Assembly (NCBI GenBank): GCA_021155985.1
Contig: JAJNBA010000061.1
Coordinates: 1 to 34,613 of the forward strand
Length of the DNA: 34,613 bases
Source: Actinomycetes bacterium
Lineage (GTDB): Bacteria > Actinomycetota > UBA4738 > HRBIN12
Direction of reading: 5' to 3'
In this document: positions 1 through 10,010 of the stretch, piece after piece
Numbering within the stretch: position 1 is the first letter of the stretch
Layout: every line of letters starts with the position of its first letter
Position numbers and translations under genes: made by a program
The notes under the pieces: generated by a model
What the model saw: only the letters and a program-made list of their open reading frames with translations
Databases searched by the model: none
What the model was told of the DNA's origin: nothing

Positions 1-1
1 G

Positions 2-97
2 GCCGGATTGATCATCGGCTACCGGACCGAGGCGACGGAGTCCAAGCTCCAACTCAACGAGCTGCTCCGCGAGTTCGGCTCGTCCGTGGGCTCCTAG
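2..97 (+). CDS. C-terminal end of an unidentified protein (5' truncated by window)
   Basis: An open frame runs from base 2 to a TAG stop at 95-97 and encodes the last 31 residues of a protein ending in a charged, probably helical tail (ATESKLQLNELLREFG). It ends 3 bases before the hflX start, so the two are probably co-transcribed and translationally coupled. In related genomes miaA or dapF often precedes hflX, but this tail does not look like the C-terminus of either family as I know them. I do not assign a function. Confidence 0.5.
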   Translation, partial: AGLIIGYRTEATESKLQLNELLREFGSSVGS

Positions 98-100
98 CGG

Positions 101-1438
101 ATGGCGCAGCGGCCGAAGATCCAACGCGAGGCGGATGACGGCCGCCAGACACGGGACCGCGCCACCCTCGAGTCGCCGCTGTCCGCGACGTGGCAGCCAC
201 GCGTCCGCGAACGGGCCGTGCTCGTCGGAGTCGGACCCGGGATCAGCGAGGCGGACCTCGACGAGCTCGACGCGCTGGCGGACTCCGCGGGCGCCGACGC
301 CGTCTCCAGGATCGTGCAGAGCCGCCGGGAGCCCGATCCCGGCACGTTCATCGGCCGGGGCAAACTCGAGGAGCTTCACCACACGGTGCATCGCCTCGGC
401 GCGGAGTCCGTGATCCTGGACCAAGAGCTGACGCCCGGGCAGCTCCGGAGCCTGGAGGAGCGGCTCGGCGTGAAGGTGATCGATCGTACGGCGCTGATCC
501 TCGACATCTTCGCCCTGCACGCGAGGAGCCGGGAGGGCAAGGCACAGGTCGAGCTCGCCCAGCTGAACTACCTGCTGCCCCGGCTCCGTGGCTGGGGTGA
601 GGCGATGAGTCGCCTCGGAGGAGGGATCGGCACGCGGGGTCCGGGCGAGACGAAGATGGAGGTCGACCGTCAGCACATCCGCCGCCGGATCGCGAAGCTC
701 CGCCGTGACATCAAGACGCTCACGAGGACCCGCGATCTGAAGCGTTCCCGCCGTCAGGATTCGGGGATCCCGCAGGTCGCGATCGCCGGCTACACCAACG
801 CGGGCAAGTCGACCCTGATGAACCGCCTGACCGGGGCGAAGACGGTCGTGGCCGACCAGCTCTTCGCGACGCTCGACCCCACCACGCGCCGCATCGAGCT
901 CCCCGGCCGGCGGCGTGCGGTGATCTCCGACACCGTCGGGTTCGTGGGCAAGCTGCCCCACGACCTGGTCGAGGCCTTCCGCTCCACCCTCGAGGAAGTG
1001 GTCCTGGCCGACCTGATCGTGCATGTCGCCGACGCCACGTCGCCGGCCCTCGACGAACAGGTGGACGCCGTCCGCCGGGTGCTCGGTGAGATCGGGGCGG
1101 GCCAGATCCCGGAGGTCCTCGCGCTGAACAAGATCGACGAGGTCCCCGGATCGGCGCGGGCGAGGCTCGCCGGCCGGTTCCCGGGGTCCGTCGCGGTCTC
1201 CGCACTCACCGGCGAGGGCTCGGACGGTCTGCTCGAGGTGATCGGGGCGCGCGTCCCCCGTCCACCCGTCGAGGTGACGCTGCTCGTCCCGTTCGGACGC
1301 GAGGACGTGACGGCGCGCCTCTACCGGGAGGCCGAGGTCCTGTCGAAGGAGACCGACACCGATGGGACGATCGTGCGGGTCCGCGTGGGTCTTCGGCTGT
1401 TATCGGCGATCCGTCCGTTCGTCGTGGATGGAAGCTGA
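101..1438 (+). CDS. hflX: GTPase HflX
   Basis: HflX is a ribosome-associated GTPase that splits or rescues stalled 70S ribosomes under stress and acts in the cytosol. The 445-residue product has the HflX N-terminal domain (about 35-195), including the glycine-rich GGGIGTRGPGE segment (173-183) and a basic coiled region (190-218). The TRAFAC GTPase domain follows: P-loop GYTNAGKS at 230-237, G2 around the conserved TLDPTTR (257-263), G3 DTVGF at 277-281 and G4 NKID at 343-346. Length and order are normal for the family. The ATG at 101 has no good Shine-Dalgarno sequence and lies 3 bases after the preceding stop, which fits coupling. The gene converges on the SIS gene, with only 3 bases between the two stops. 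Confidence 0.95.
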   Translation: MAQRPKIQREADDGRQTRDRATLESPLSATWQPRVRERAVLVGVGPGISEADLDELDALADSAGADAVSRIVQSRREPDPGTFIGRGKLEELHHTVHRLGAESVILDQELTPGQLRSLEERLGVKVIDRTALILDIFALHARSREGKAQVELAQLNYLLPRLRGWGEAMSRLGGGIGTRGPGETKMEVDRQHIRRRIAKLRRDIKTLTRTRDLKRSRRQDSGIPQVAIAGYTNAGKSTLMNRLTGAKTVVADQLFATLDPTTRRIELPGRRRAVISDTVGFVGKLPHDLVEAFRSTLEEVVLADLIVHVADATSPALDEQVDAVRRVLGEIGAGQIPEVLALNKIDEVPGSARARLAGRFPGSVAVSALTGEGSDGLLEVIGARVPRPPVEVTLLVPFGREDVTARLYREAEVLSKETDTDGTIVRVRVGLRLLSAIRPFVVDGS

Positions 1439-1441
1439 GCC

Positions 1442-2437
1442 CTACCGGTCGGGCCGCCCGAGCCTCCAGAGCCCCTCGTTCGCCCAGTTGCCGGTGATCA
1501 CCGTGTCGGGGTCCTGGCCGCGTTCGACCGCGAGCCGGAGGGCGAGGAGCTGCAGACGGACCGTGAGCGGGATCTGGGCCAGGAGCATCGGGAGGGGCTC
1601 CGGCTCGCCCAGCGTGGAGACCGGGATACCTTCAGCGGCGGCCGCGGCCATCACGGCCCCCACGAAGCCGTCCGCCTCCGGCGTCGTCAGGCCGAGCACG
1701 GCGTCCCGATGACCGAGCGGCACCGCCGAGCCGTGGAGGAGGTATTCGATGTCGTGCCCTTCCGCCATCACCCGCGCGCCCTCACGCAGCTTCAGCGCGC
1801 CTTCGCGTGCGGTGAACGCGGCGGGCCCCGCGCCCGCGATCACGAGCGTCCGCTCGGGAACCCGCACGGACTCGGTCCCGGGCGCATCGACCGCGTTGCG
1901 CACCGCTCCGGGAACGAGCGCGAGCGTGTCATCCGTGATCGAGTCCGCGCCCATCTCCTTCGCGATCATCGCGAGCACGAGCAGCGCGGTCGTGTAGCTG
2001 ACCGTGTAGGTCTCGGCGGTCTCGGCCGGGCACGTCTCGACCGCATGCGGGAAGGGTGTGCCTCGCTTCGTGATCATCATCACGTCGAGACCGGCGCTCG
2101 TCGCGAGCGCGCGGGCGGCGAGCGCATAGGCCGTCTCACCCGTGTGCGTGATCAGGATGATCGCGTCGTCGGGGCCGACGATGGGAGCCCAGACGACGAA
2201 GCGCATCGACGAAACGGCGACGGCGGAACGTCCCGCGTCCTGGAGCATCCCGGCTCCGAGGATCGCGGCGTGATGACTCGTGCCGGTCCCGACGAGCCAG
2301 ATCCGCTTCGACCGCTTGAGGCGATCTGCCGCCACGACCGTCTGATCCCGGGCCCGATCGGAGGTCAGGAGGTGGGAGAGCTCGTCGGGCTGCGAGCGGA
2401 TCTGACTCTCGAGCTTGGTGCTCGTCTGCATGGACAT
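1442..2437 (-). CDS. SIS-domain sugar isomerase (GlmS C-terminal-like)
   Basis: The 331-residue protein has two SIS (sugar isomerase) modules: WLVGTGTSHHAA near 47-58 and a second from about 195. The segment ALKLREGARVMAEG...LLHGSAVPL resembles the isomerase half of glucosamine-6-phosphate synthase. The N-terminal glutaminase domain of GlmS is absent, so the protein is probably a phosphosugar isomerase or deaminase (AgaS/FrlB/GlmS-like) or a SIS regulator. The substrate cannot be read from sequence. The start at 2437 has a good ribosome site (AGGGGGA) about 9 bases upstream. The gene lies 53 bases downstream of lexA on the same strand and may be read from the lexA promoter. Confidence 0.85.
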   Translation of the reverse strand: MSMQTSTKLESQIRSQPDELSHLLTSDRARDQTVVAADRLKRSKRIWLVGTGTSHHAAILGAGMLQDAGRSAVAVSSMRFVVWAPIVGPDDAIILITHTGETAYALAARALATSAGLDVMMITKRGTPFPHAVETCPAETAETYTVSYTTALLVLAMIAKEMGADSITDDTLALVPGAVRNAVDAPGTESVRVPERTLVIAGAGPAAFTAREGALKLREGARVMAEGHDIEYLLHGSAVPLGHRDAVLGLTTPEADGFVGAVMAAAAAEGIPVSTLGEPEPLPMLLAQIPLTVRLQLLALRLAVERGQDPDTVITGNWANEGLWRLGRPDR

Positions 2438-2490
2438 CGGTCGGGTCCCCCTGGCCTCTCGGCGTCGCCGGGGGTGGAGCTTAGCCCGAC

Positions 2491-3099
2491 TCAGAGTTTC
2501 CTGAGCACGGCCACGACCTTGCCGAGGATCCTGCCGTCGAGCATCTCGAAGGGCTCGAGCGCCGGGTTCTCGGGGATGAGCATCACGCGCGCGCCATCGT
2601 GACCGAGACGCTTCACGGTGGCCTCGTCCTCTGCCGGTCCGGGCAGGAGCGCGGCGACGATGTCGCCGTCGGTCGCCGATCGCTGACTGCGCACGACGAC
2701 GACGTCGCCGTCGAGGATGCCCGCACCGACCATCGACTCGCCGGCGACCCGCAGCGCGAAATGACCGTCTCCCCGCACGAACTCGGCCGGCACCATGATG
2801 CGGTCCTCGACGTGCTCCTCCGCGAGGACGGGCTCACCTGCCGCGATCCGGCCGATCAGCGGGACCGGCGTCCCTTCCGCCCGTCGCTCGTCCGAGAGCG
2901 TCATGGCGCGTGGCTTGCTCGGGTCCTTCGTGAGGAGACCTTTCCGCTCGAGGTTGGCCAGCTGAGCGTGGACGGACGATGAGGAGGTGAGGCCCACGGC
3001 TTCGCCGATCTCACGGACCGTCGGCGGGTAGCCGCGCCCGCGCACGGTCTTCTCGATGAAATCGAGGATCCGCTGCTGCCGCGAAGTCATGTCAGACAT
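2491..3099 (-). CDS. lexA: LexA repressor (SOS response)
   Basis: LexA represses the SOS regulon and cleaves itself when stimulated by RecA filaments. The 202-residue protein (ATG at 3097-3099, preceded by AGGAGG) has the winged-helix DNA-binding domain (SRQQRILDFIEK, then the recognition region 26-55). The cleavage site is A87-G88 in IGRIAAGEP, and the serine-lysine dyad is S122 (GESM) and K163 (ATVKRLG). All residues needed for autocleavage are present. The frame stays open upstream to 3264, but that extension is arginine-rich, crosses the operator sites and is not LexA-like. A LexA box at 3194-3207 sits in its promoter region, indicating autoregulation. Confidence 0.96.
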   Translation of the reverse strand: MSDMTSRQQRILDFIEKTVRGRGYPPTVREIGEAVGLTSSSSVHAQLANLERKGLLTKDPSKPRAMTLSDERRAEGTPVPLIGRIAAGEPVLAEEHVEDRIMVPAEFVRGDGHFALRVAGESMVGAGILDGDVVVVRSQRSATDGDIVAALLPGPAEDEATVKRLGHDGARVMLIPENPALEPFEMLDGRILGKVVAVLRKL

Positions 3100-3193
3100 G
3101 GTGCGTAGCCTCCTGTTCCGGGCGGCGCCTCGTGGGCCAGAGGTCGTCGCAGCCGCTGCCGAACGCGACGCTAGCACCCGCCCGGAGGAGACG

Positions 3194-3207
3194 CAAACAT
3201 ATGTTCG
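3194..3207. promoter_or_regulatory. LexA box 1 (lexA-proximal)
   Basis: CAAACATATGTTCG differs at one position from the Gram-positive/actinobacterial SOS box CGAACATATGTTCG. It lies 95 bases upstream of the lexA start and includes a plausible minus-strand -10 (TATGTT), so it is the likely autoregulatory operator. Confidence 0.8.
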
Positions 3208-3216
3208 GTTCTCTCC

Positions 3217-3245
3217 TTGACATCGAACACGCGTTCGGCCACCAT
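3217..3245 (+). promoter_or_regulatory. Predicted promoter of the LysM gene
   Basis: TTGACA at 3217-3222 is followed after 17 bases by CACCAT at 3240-3245, a weak -10. LexA box 2 fills most of the spacer. Transcription would start near 3252, the same place as the preferred GTG start codon, suggesting a leaderless mRNA. The -10 is poor, so this is tentative. Confidence 0.35.
3224..3237. promoter_or_regulatory. LexA box 2
   Basis: CGAACACGCGTTCG is a perfect CGAAC-N4-GTTCG palindrome. It lies immediately 3' of the TTGACA of the LysM promoter, where LexA would block RNA polymerase. Confidence 0.88.
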
Positions 3246-3251
3246 GGTCAC

Positions 3252-3545
3252 GTGGGTCGAACACGCGTTCGCAGGAGGCGCCTGCTCGCGCTCGCCGTGG
3301 TCATCGGCGTCGTCGGGGGCCTCTCCGGACCCGTCGCCAACGCCGTCGGTGTCGGGGGCGGCGCGGAGGCACGCTCCGCTCGCACGTACGTCGTGCGTCC
3401 CGGGGATACCCTGTGGTCCATCGCCCGGCGGTCGTCTCCGTCGGTGGATCCGCGTCTCGTGGTGGGCGCCATCGCGTCGGCCAACCAGGTGGATCCTGGT
3501 GCCCTGGTCCCGGGACAGGAGCTCTCCATCCCGGCCATCGGGTGA
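3252..3545 (+). CDS. SOS-controlled LysM membrane protein (YneA/ChiZ-like division inhibitor candidate)
   Basis: The protein read from GTG 3252 has 97 residues: a basic N-terminus (MGRTRVRRRR), one hydrophobic segment (11-31) and a LysM domain (45-95, TYVVRPGDTLWSIARRSS...LVPGQELSI) that would face peptidoglycan. Size, domain order and position divergent from lexA match B. subtilis YneA and mycobacterial ChiZ (Rv2719c), which delay division during SOS. Two or three LexA boxes precede it, and box 3 lies inside the first codons. A longer frame opens at GTG 3132, but it would run through boxes 1 and 2 and add a non-signal-like leader. Division inhibition is inferred from family and context; LysM proteins can also be wall hydrolases. 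Confidence 0.8.
   Translation: MGRTRVRRRRLLALAVVIGVVGGLSGPVANAVGVGGGAEARSARTYVVRPGDTLWSIARRSSPSVDPRLVVGAIASANQVDPGALVPGQELSIPAIG
3258..3271. promoter_or_regulatory. LexA box 3 (overlapping the LysM gene start)
   Basis: This is a second perfect CGAACACGCGTTCG, identical to box 2 and 34 bases from it (about three helical turns). It begins 6 bases into the LysM frame if that starts at 3252, so it would act as a downstream operator or roadblock. Confidence 0.83.
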
Positions 3546-3562
3546 CGGCAACGGCGATGGGA

Positions 3563-3591
3563 TTGACCCCACCACATCCTGCGGGTACCGT
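3563..3591 (+). promoter_or_regulatory. Predicted nrdR promoter
   Basis: TTGACC (3563-3568), a 17-base spacer and TACCGT (3586-3591) fit a housekeeping actinobacterial promoter ending about 35 bases before the nrdR ATG. A small inverted repeat (CCACA, three bases, TGTGG) lies between it and the gene. No LexA box is visible here. Confidence 0.45.
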
Positions 3592-3626
3592 GCCCGCGGC
3601 CACCACATCTTGTGGCCACAACCGAC

Positions 3627-4112
3627 ATGAGATGCCCATGGTGCGGCGCGGACGACGACAGGGTCGTCGACTCACGGCCCGCGGACGGTGGATCGGCGAT
3701 CCGCCGTCGACGGCAGTGCGCGGCCTGCAGCCGCCGGTACTCCACCTACGAGCGGATCGAAGACGTCGGGCTCGTCGTTCGCAAGCGGGACGACTCGAGG
3801 GATCCGTTCCGTCGGGAGAAGGTCACCGCGGGCATCCTCAAGGCGACGAAGAACCGGCCGGTCTCGGAGTTCCAGGTCGAAGAGCTCGTCGACCGCATGG
3901 AGGAGCGGCTCCGGCGCAAGGGGCCCGAGGTCACGTCCGAGCAGGTCGGTCTCGAGGTCCTGCAGCAGCTCCGCAAGCTCGACGAGGTCGCCTACATCCG
4001 GTTCGCGAGCGTGTACAAGGACTTCCAGGAGATCACGGACTTCGAGCGGGAGCTCGGGACCCTGCTCAAGCGGGTGCCCGCCAAGCGCCGGCAACGCAAG
4101 CCGAAGGCCTGA
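3627..4112 (+). CDS. nrdR: Transcriptional repressor NrdR
   Basis: NrdR is a zinc-finger/ATP-cone repressor that senses ATP/dATP and represses ribonucleotide reductase genes. The product has a zinc ribbon with C3, C6, C31 and C34 (MRCPWCG...CAAC), an arginine-rich strand and an ATP-cone domain from about 46 to 136, with a basic C-terminus. I chose ATG 3627 because family members begin at MRCPxCG; an in-frame GTG at 3612 would add five residues. The gene lies between the LysM gene and nrdJ, whose upstream region carries two NrdR-box-like sites, so the local regulator-target pair is clear. Confidence 0.95.
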   Translation: MRCPWCGADDDRVVDSRPADGGSAIRRRRQCAACSRRYSTYERIEDVGLVVRKRDDSRDPFRREKVTAGILKATKNRPVSEFQVEELVDRMEERLRRKGPEVTSEQVGLEVLQQLRKLDEVAYIRFASVYKDFQEITDFERELGTLLKRVPAKRRQRKPKA

Positions 4113-4218
4113 CGTCGGGCGAGCAAGGTCGCCAATGATCGCGTTCCCACCGGTCGTCCACTGGCGTTCCACACGGTGCTTCCGCTAGCTTCAAGGCCGG
4201 TTCGGAGATCGTGCGAAA

Positions 4219-4234
4219 CCACAATATGTAGCGG
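4219..4234. promoter_or_regulatory. NrdR box 1 (nrdJ upstream)
   Basis: CCACAATATGTAGCGG matches about 12 of 16 positions of the NrdR box consensus acaCwAtATaTwGtgt, including the C..ATAT..T.G core. It is paired with a weaker site 33 bases downstream, the spacing typical of NrdR operators. Confidence 0.6.
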
Positions 4235-4251
4235 TGTGCGGTGGGAGCAAG

Positions 4252-4267
4252 ACCCCACATATAGCAA
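4252..4267. promoter_or_regulatory. NrdR box 2 (nrdJ upstream)
   Basis: ACCCCACATATAGCAA matches about 10 of 16 positions of the NrdR consensus. Alone it would be marginal. Its centre lies 33 bases (three helical turns) from that of box 1, which supports it as the second half of a two-site operator. Confidence 0.5.
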
Positions 4268-4276
4268 ACTAGAGGC

Positions 4277-4335
4277 TTGACACGAGGGTCGCTCGGGGGT
4301 TGGATGACATCCTTGTGATTCCACGGATGTGATCC
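4277..4335 (+). promoter_or_regulatory. Predicted nrdJ promoter and leader hairpin
   Basis: TTGACA (4277-4282), 17 bases and TTGGAT (4300-4305) form a possible promoter just downstream of the NrdR boxes. An imperfect inverted repeat (GGATGACATCC at 4302-4312 with GGATGTGATCC at 4325-4335) follows and could form a leader hairpin. I see no cobalamin-riboswitch core in the leader. Confidence 0.35.
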
Positions 4336-4404
4336 ATCCACCCGGGACTCCTGACCCCTCAGGACTCCCAACAGGTTCTTCCCCAGGAGAGGAGGGCGAC
4401 GCAG

Positions 4405-7197
<2,793 letters not shown>

Positions 7198-7228
7198 GAT
7201 GGGTCCCTCGCAAGGGGGACCGAGGACC

Positions 7229-7609
7229 ATGACCCACGCTGAGCCCGGCAGGCTGCTCGGGCTGCATCACGTGCAGCTCGCGATGCCACCCGAGGAAGAA
7301 CAGGCGGCCATCGACTTCTACGAGGGCGTCCTCGGGCTCGAGCAGGTGCCGAAGCCCCAGGAGCTGGCCGACCACGGCGGCGTCTGGTTCCGGTCGGGCG
7401 ACCTCGAAGTCCACCTCGGCGTCGAGGAAGGGTTCCAGCCCGCGATGAAGGCACACCCCGCGTTCCTGGTCGAGGACCTCGAGCGGATGCGCGCCCGCGT
7501 GGAGATGAGCGGCTACAAGGTGATCGAGTCGGACCAATTCTCCGGCTTCCGGAGGGTGCATGTGCGCGACCCGTTCGGGAACCGCCTCGAGCTGATCGAG
7601 CCGGTCTGA
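7229..7609 (+). CDS. VOC (glyoxalase/bleomycin-resistance) superfamily protein
   Basis: The 126-residue protein is a single vicinal-oxygen-chelate domain of two beta-alpha-beta-beta-beta modules. It has GLHHVQLAMP (metal-ligand-type H14), FYEGVLGLEQV, a central VHLG strand and the closing RDPFGNRLELIEP with a glutamate in the position of a metal ligand. The family includes glyoxalases, dioxygenases and resistance proteins, and the substrate is not readable here. ATG 7229 follows AGGGGGACCGAGG; a longer in-frame opening inside the nrdJ tail is unlikely. It lies 31 bases after nrdJ and 3 bases before dut, so it probably belongs to that transcript. Confidence 0.82.
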   Translation: MTHAEPGRLLGLHHVQLAMPPEEEQAAIDFYEGVLGLEQVPKPQELADHGGVWFRSGDLEVHLGVEEGFQPAMKAHPAFLVEDLERMRARVEMSGYKVIESDQFSGFRRVHVRDPFGNRLELIEPV

Positions 7610-7612
7610 TCG

Positions 7613-8047
7613 ATGGAACTTCCGTTCCGACGCCTGCGACCCGAGGGGGAGCTGCCGAGCGCGCAGCATCCGGGCGACGCCGGCCTCGACCTTCGGGCGG
7701 CCGAGGGCGTCACGGTCAAGCCCGGGGAGCGAGCGATGGTGCCCACCGGCGTCGCCGTCGCGATCCCGGACGGCCACGCCGCGCTCGTCCTCCCGCGGTC
7801 GGGGCTGGCCTCGAAGCGAGGGCTCACGCTCGCGAACGCCCCCGGCCTGATCGATGCCGGCTACCGCGGCGAGGTGATCTGCGCCGTGGTCAACCTCGAC
7901 CCGCACGAGCCGGTCGAGATCGCCCCCGGCGACCGGATCGCCCAGCTCGTGATCGTTGCGGTGCCGGAGCTTTCGCCCGCGTTCGTCGACGAGCTCCCGG
8001 ACTCGACTCGCGGCACGGGCGGGTTCGGCTCCACGGGTACCGCCTGA
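7613..8047 (+). CDS. dut: Deoxyuridine 5'-triphosphate nucleotidohydrolase
   Basis: dUTPase hydrolyses dUTP to dUMP and pyrophosphate, keeping uracil out of DNA and feeding dTMP synthesis. The 144-residue trimeric-type enzyme shows all five motifs in order: DAGLDL (22-27), PRSGLA (61-66), GLIDAGYRGE (78-87, with D81 and Y84 at the active site), GDRIAQLVI (106-114) and the glycine-rich C-terminal arm RGTGGFGSTG (133-142). It starts 3 bases after the VOC stop. With nrdJ upstream the cluster links dNTP synthesis to dUTP removal. Confidence 0.96.
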   Translation: MELPFRRLRPEGELPSAQHPGDAGLDLRAAEGVTVKPGERAMVPTGVAVAIPDGHAALVLPRSGLASKRGLTLANAPGLIDAGYRGEVICAVVNLDPHEPVEIAPGDRIAQLVIVAVPELSPAFVDELPDSTRGTGGFGSTGTA

Positions 8048-8058
8048 CCGACCCCCGG

Positions 8059-8087
8059 TTGAAGCTGCGAATCCCGGTGCCTAGGAT
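8059..8087 (+). promoter_or_regulatory. Promoter of tRNA-Gly
   Basis: TTGAAG (8059-8064), a 17-base spacer and TAGGAT (8082-8087) form a strong housekeeping-type promoter. It ends 13 bases before the first base of the tRNA and starts just after the dut stop codon. Confidence 0.65.
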
Positions 8088-8100
8088 GGATGCCCAGTCT

Positions 8101-8175
8101 GCGGACGTGGCTCAGTGGTAGAGCACCACCTTGCCAAGGTGGGGGTCGCGGGTTCGAATCCCGTCGTCCGCTCCA
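8101..8175 (+). tRNA. tRNA-Gly (anticodon GCC)
   Basis: The sequence folds as a full cloverleaf. The acceptor GCGGACG (8101-8107) pairs with CGTCCGC (8165-8171), the D arm is GCTC/GAGC, and the anticodon stem CCACC/GGTGG encloses loop TTGCCAA with GCC at 8133-8135. The T loop is TTCGAAT. The discriminator is T8172 and CCA is encoded at 8173-8175. Confidence 0.95.
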
Positions 8176-8317
8176 AGTCAGAGGCCGTTTCCGGTCGGAC
8201 TTCCTGAGGTCCGGGTCACACTCCGCGGTCATCGAGCCTCCATGCGGGCCAAGATCCGAGCACCGTATGGGTACAAAGCCCAGTACCGCCCCGACATCAG
8301 GAGGGACTCCCCGACGC

Positions 8318-9637
8318 TCACCACACATATCCGGGTGGCGGCGGATCGCAGGCATCCTGTGCCTCCAGAAGCAGCCGATCGCGTTCGGCCTGGAACGATG
8401 GTTCACCGGCCAGGTTCGTCTCCTGCTCGGGGTCGGCTCTCATGTCGAACAGGAGCTCGGAGCCGTCCGACCGCCGTGTGAACATCCACCCACGAAGCCG
8501 GACGCCGCAGAAGCTGGGCAACGATACGTTGTTCGGATAGTTGTGAATCACGAACACGTCACGGGAAACGTACTGGGAACCATTCCAGTTGACGCCCTCC
8601 GATCTCGTGAGCATCGGTACCCCCGCAGCTCGGGTGAGGGTCGGACGCGCGTCCACGTTGAGCACGAGATCATGCGTTCCTGCCAACGGGGCGTAGCCCC
8701 CGTCGAGCGCCGTCAGGATCATCGGGATCCTGATGCTCTCGTCGTACGGCTTCCCCTTTCGTTGCAAGCCGTGTTCGCCCCATAGGAAGCCGTTGTCGGA
8801 TAGGTAGAGCACGATCGTGTGATCCGGCAGGGACTGGACCAGCGCGCCGACGGCTCGATCCACGCCGAATGCCGCCTCGAGCATCCCGTGTCGGACCTTC
8901 GGTGTGTCGGTGTCGGCCGGGGTGACCCAGTCGAAGCGACCGACATCGATCGGCTCCGGCGTGGAGGGGGCGTGGGGCGCGAAGAACGACAAGTACAGGA
9001 AGAAGGGATCTTCCGCCGACACCGAGCGGCGGACGAAGCGCTTCGCTTGTCGCGCGATCACACCGGTCTGGTGGTCCTCCGGGTCCGAACCGAAGCGGAG
9101 GAGACGACTCTGCGTCGTCACGCCGTAGTCGTAGTAGCGCGACTCGGTGGCGAACCATCGGTCCCACCCCGGAGGCACGTACCGCTTCTTCCCAGCTGCG
9201 TAGCCGTTGAGGTACTTCCCGATCATCGCTGTGCGGTACCCGGCGGCGTCGAAGTCGACGGCGATCGTGTGCTTGTCCCCGAAGGCCCCGAAGCCCCCGT
9301 GTGGCCCCCGGTTCCTCCAGACCCCCGTCGTATGGGAGTGGTTGCCGCTCAGGATGCTGGCACGACTTGGACAGCACAGGGGATTAGGGACGAAGGCGTT
9401 CTTGAAAGAGCGACCCGGGATCACAAGCCGGTTCCAGATCTCCGGTGTGAAGTCGCGACGGATCATGTCCCAGCGCTGATCGTCGGTGACGATGATCACC
9501 ACGTTGTAGGGGAGCGCGGCGGCAGCTTGCGGGGGCAGGTGGGGGGTCACTCCGAAGGTGATCGCCAGTACCGTTGCCGAGGCTGCGAGGCCGCGGATCG
9601 TCCAGGCTCGGGACGCGCGCATCCGCACTTCTCGCAT
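8318..9637 (-). CDS. Exported sulfatase (arylsulfatase/sulfohydrolase family)
   Basis: The 439-residue protein is a type I sulfatase acting outside the membrane on sulfate esters. An N-terminal signal segment (about 14-42, ending LPPQAAAAL) precedes the sulfatase fold. Metal-binding TDDQ is at 51-54, the formylglycine motif C89-P-S-R (CCPSRASILSG) follows, then HAP near 222 and the second metal pair in YLSDNGF (D281, N282). Activity requires conversion of C89 to formylglycine. The family cannot be narrowed to aryl-, glycan- or choline-sulfate. The start at 9637 has AGGGAAGGA upstream. A hairpin-like inverted repeat lies 28 bases upstream. It diverges from the solute-binding protein gene. Confidence 0.88.
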   Translation of the reverse strand: MREVRMRASRAWTIRGLAASATVLAITFGVTPHLPPQAAAALPYNVVIIVTDDQRWDMIRRDFTPEIWNRLVIPGRSFKNAFVPNPLCCPSRASILSGNHSHTTGVWRNRGPHGGFGAFGDKHTIAVDFDAAGYRTAMIGKYLNGYAAGKKRYVPPGWDRWFATESRYYDYGVTTQSRLLRFGSDPEDHQTGVIARQAKRFVRRSVSAEDPFFLYLSFFAPHAPSTPEPIDVGRFDWVTPADTDTPKVRHGMLEAAFGVDRAVGALVQSLPDHTIVLYLSDNGFLWGEHGLQRKGKPYDESIRIPMILTALDGGYAPLAGTHDLVLNVDARPTLTRAAGVPMLTRSEGVNWNGSQYVSRDVFVIHNYPNNVSLPSFCGVRLRGWMFTRRSDGSELLFDMRADPEQETNLAGEPSFQAERDRLLLEAQDACDPPPPGYVW

Positions 9638-10010
9638 CGTCCGGTCCTTCCCTGTCCGCAGCTCAGATGTCTCGGTGAGACATCTAGCCTGCTCAAGGGA
9701 GAAAGTACCAATGCCAGCCGGTTGGTGCGCGGAGCTGCCGCGCAGGCCATGTCCCCCTCGTGGTCCAACCCCGGTGCCTCGTCGAGGGGACTCAGCCCAC
9801 GACCCAGTCCATACGACTGATCGGAAGCACGTCGTGGATCCTGGCGATGGAGGCCGGCGTCACTCCTGAGTCGTGGTCAGCCCATCGAGGTACCGTCGAA
9901 TCGTGACCGTGCTCGCGATGCTCGAGCGGTATCGACAGGAGGCGGAGCGGTCGGTCGACAAGGCGGGGTGTTGGCTCCGCGCCTCCCCGCGTCGCGCCTG
10001 GGGTGCCGCC
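9638..10010. other. Intergenic region between divergent sulfatase and lipoprotein genes
   Basis: This 373-base stretch must hold both divergent promoters. It contains a 9-base perfect inverted repeat (AGATGTCTC at 9665-9673, GAGACATCT at 9677-9685). From 9873 the lipoprotein frame is already open, but that part (46 residues) lacks signal-peptide character. I see no RNA gene or convincing small gene here. Confidence 0.5.
9665..9685. promoter_or_regulatory. Inverted repeat upstream of the sulfatase gene
   Basis: Two perfect 9-base arms, AGATGTCTC and GAGACATCT, separated by GGT, lie 28 bases upstream of the sulfatase ATG. It could be an operator or a 5'-UTR hairpin. There is no U-tract, so it is not an obvious terminator. 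Confidence 0.5.

Noticed and set aside
2447-2476. Possible terminator hairpin between lexA and the SIS gene
   Set aside because: The stem is short with a long loop, better paired on the plus strand than on the transcribed minus strand, and there is no U-tract.
3132-3251. Longer N-terminus for the LysM protein from GTG 3132
   Set aside because: It would run through LexA boxes 1 and 2 and the predicted promoter, and would bury the membrane segment.
4268-4404. Cobalamin riboswitch before the B12-dependent reductase
   Set aside because: I could not find the B12-box or a matching core fold. Only a simple imperfect hairpin and NrdR boxes are present.
7861-8406. Minus-strand open frame across dut and tRNA-Gly
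   Set aside because: It overlaps a real tRNA and dut and has no domain or ribosome site.
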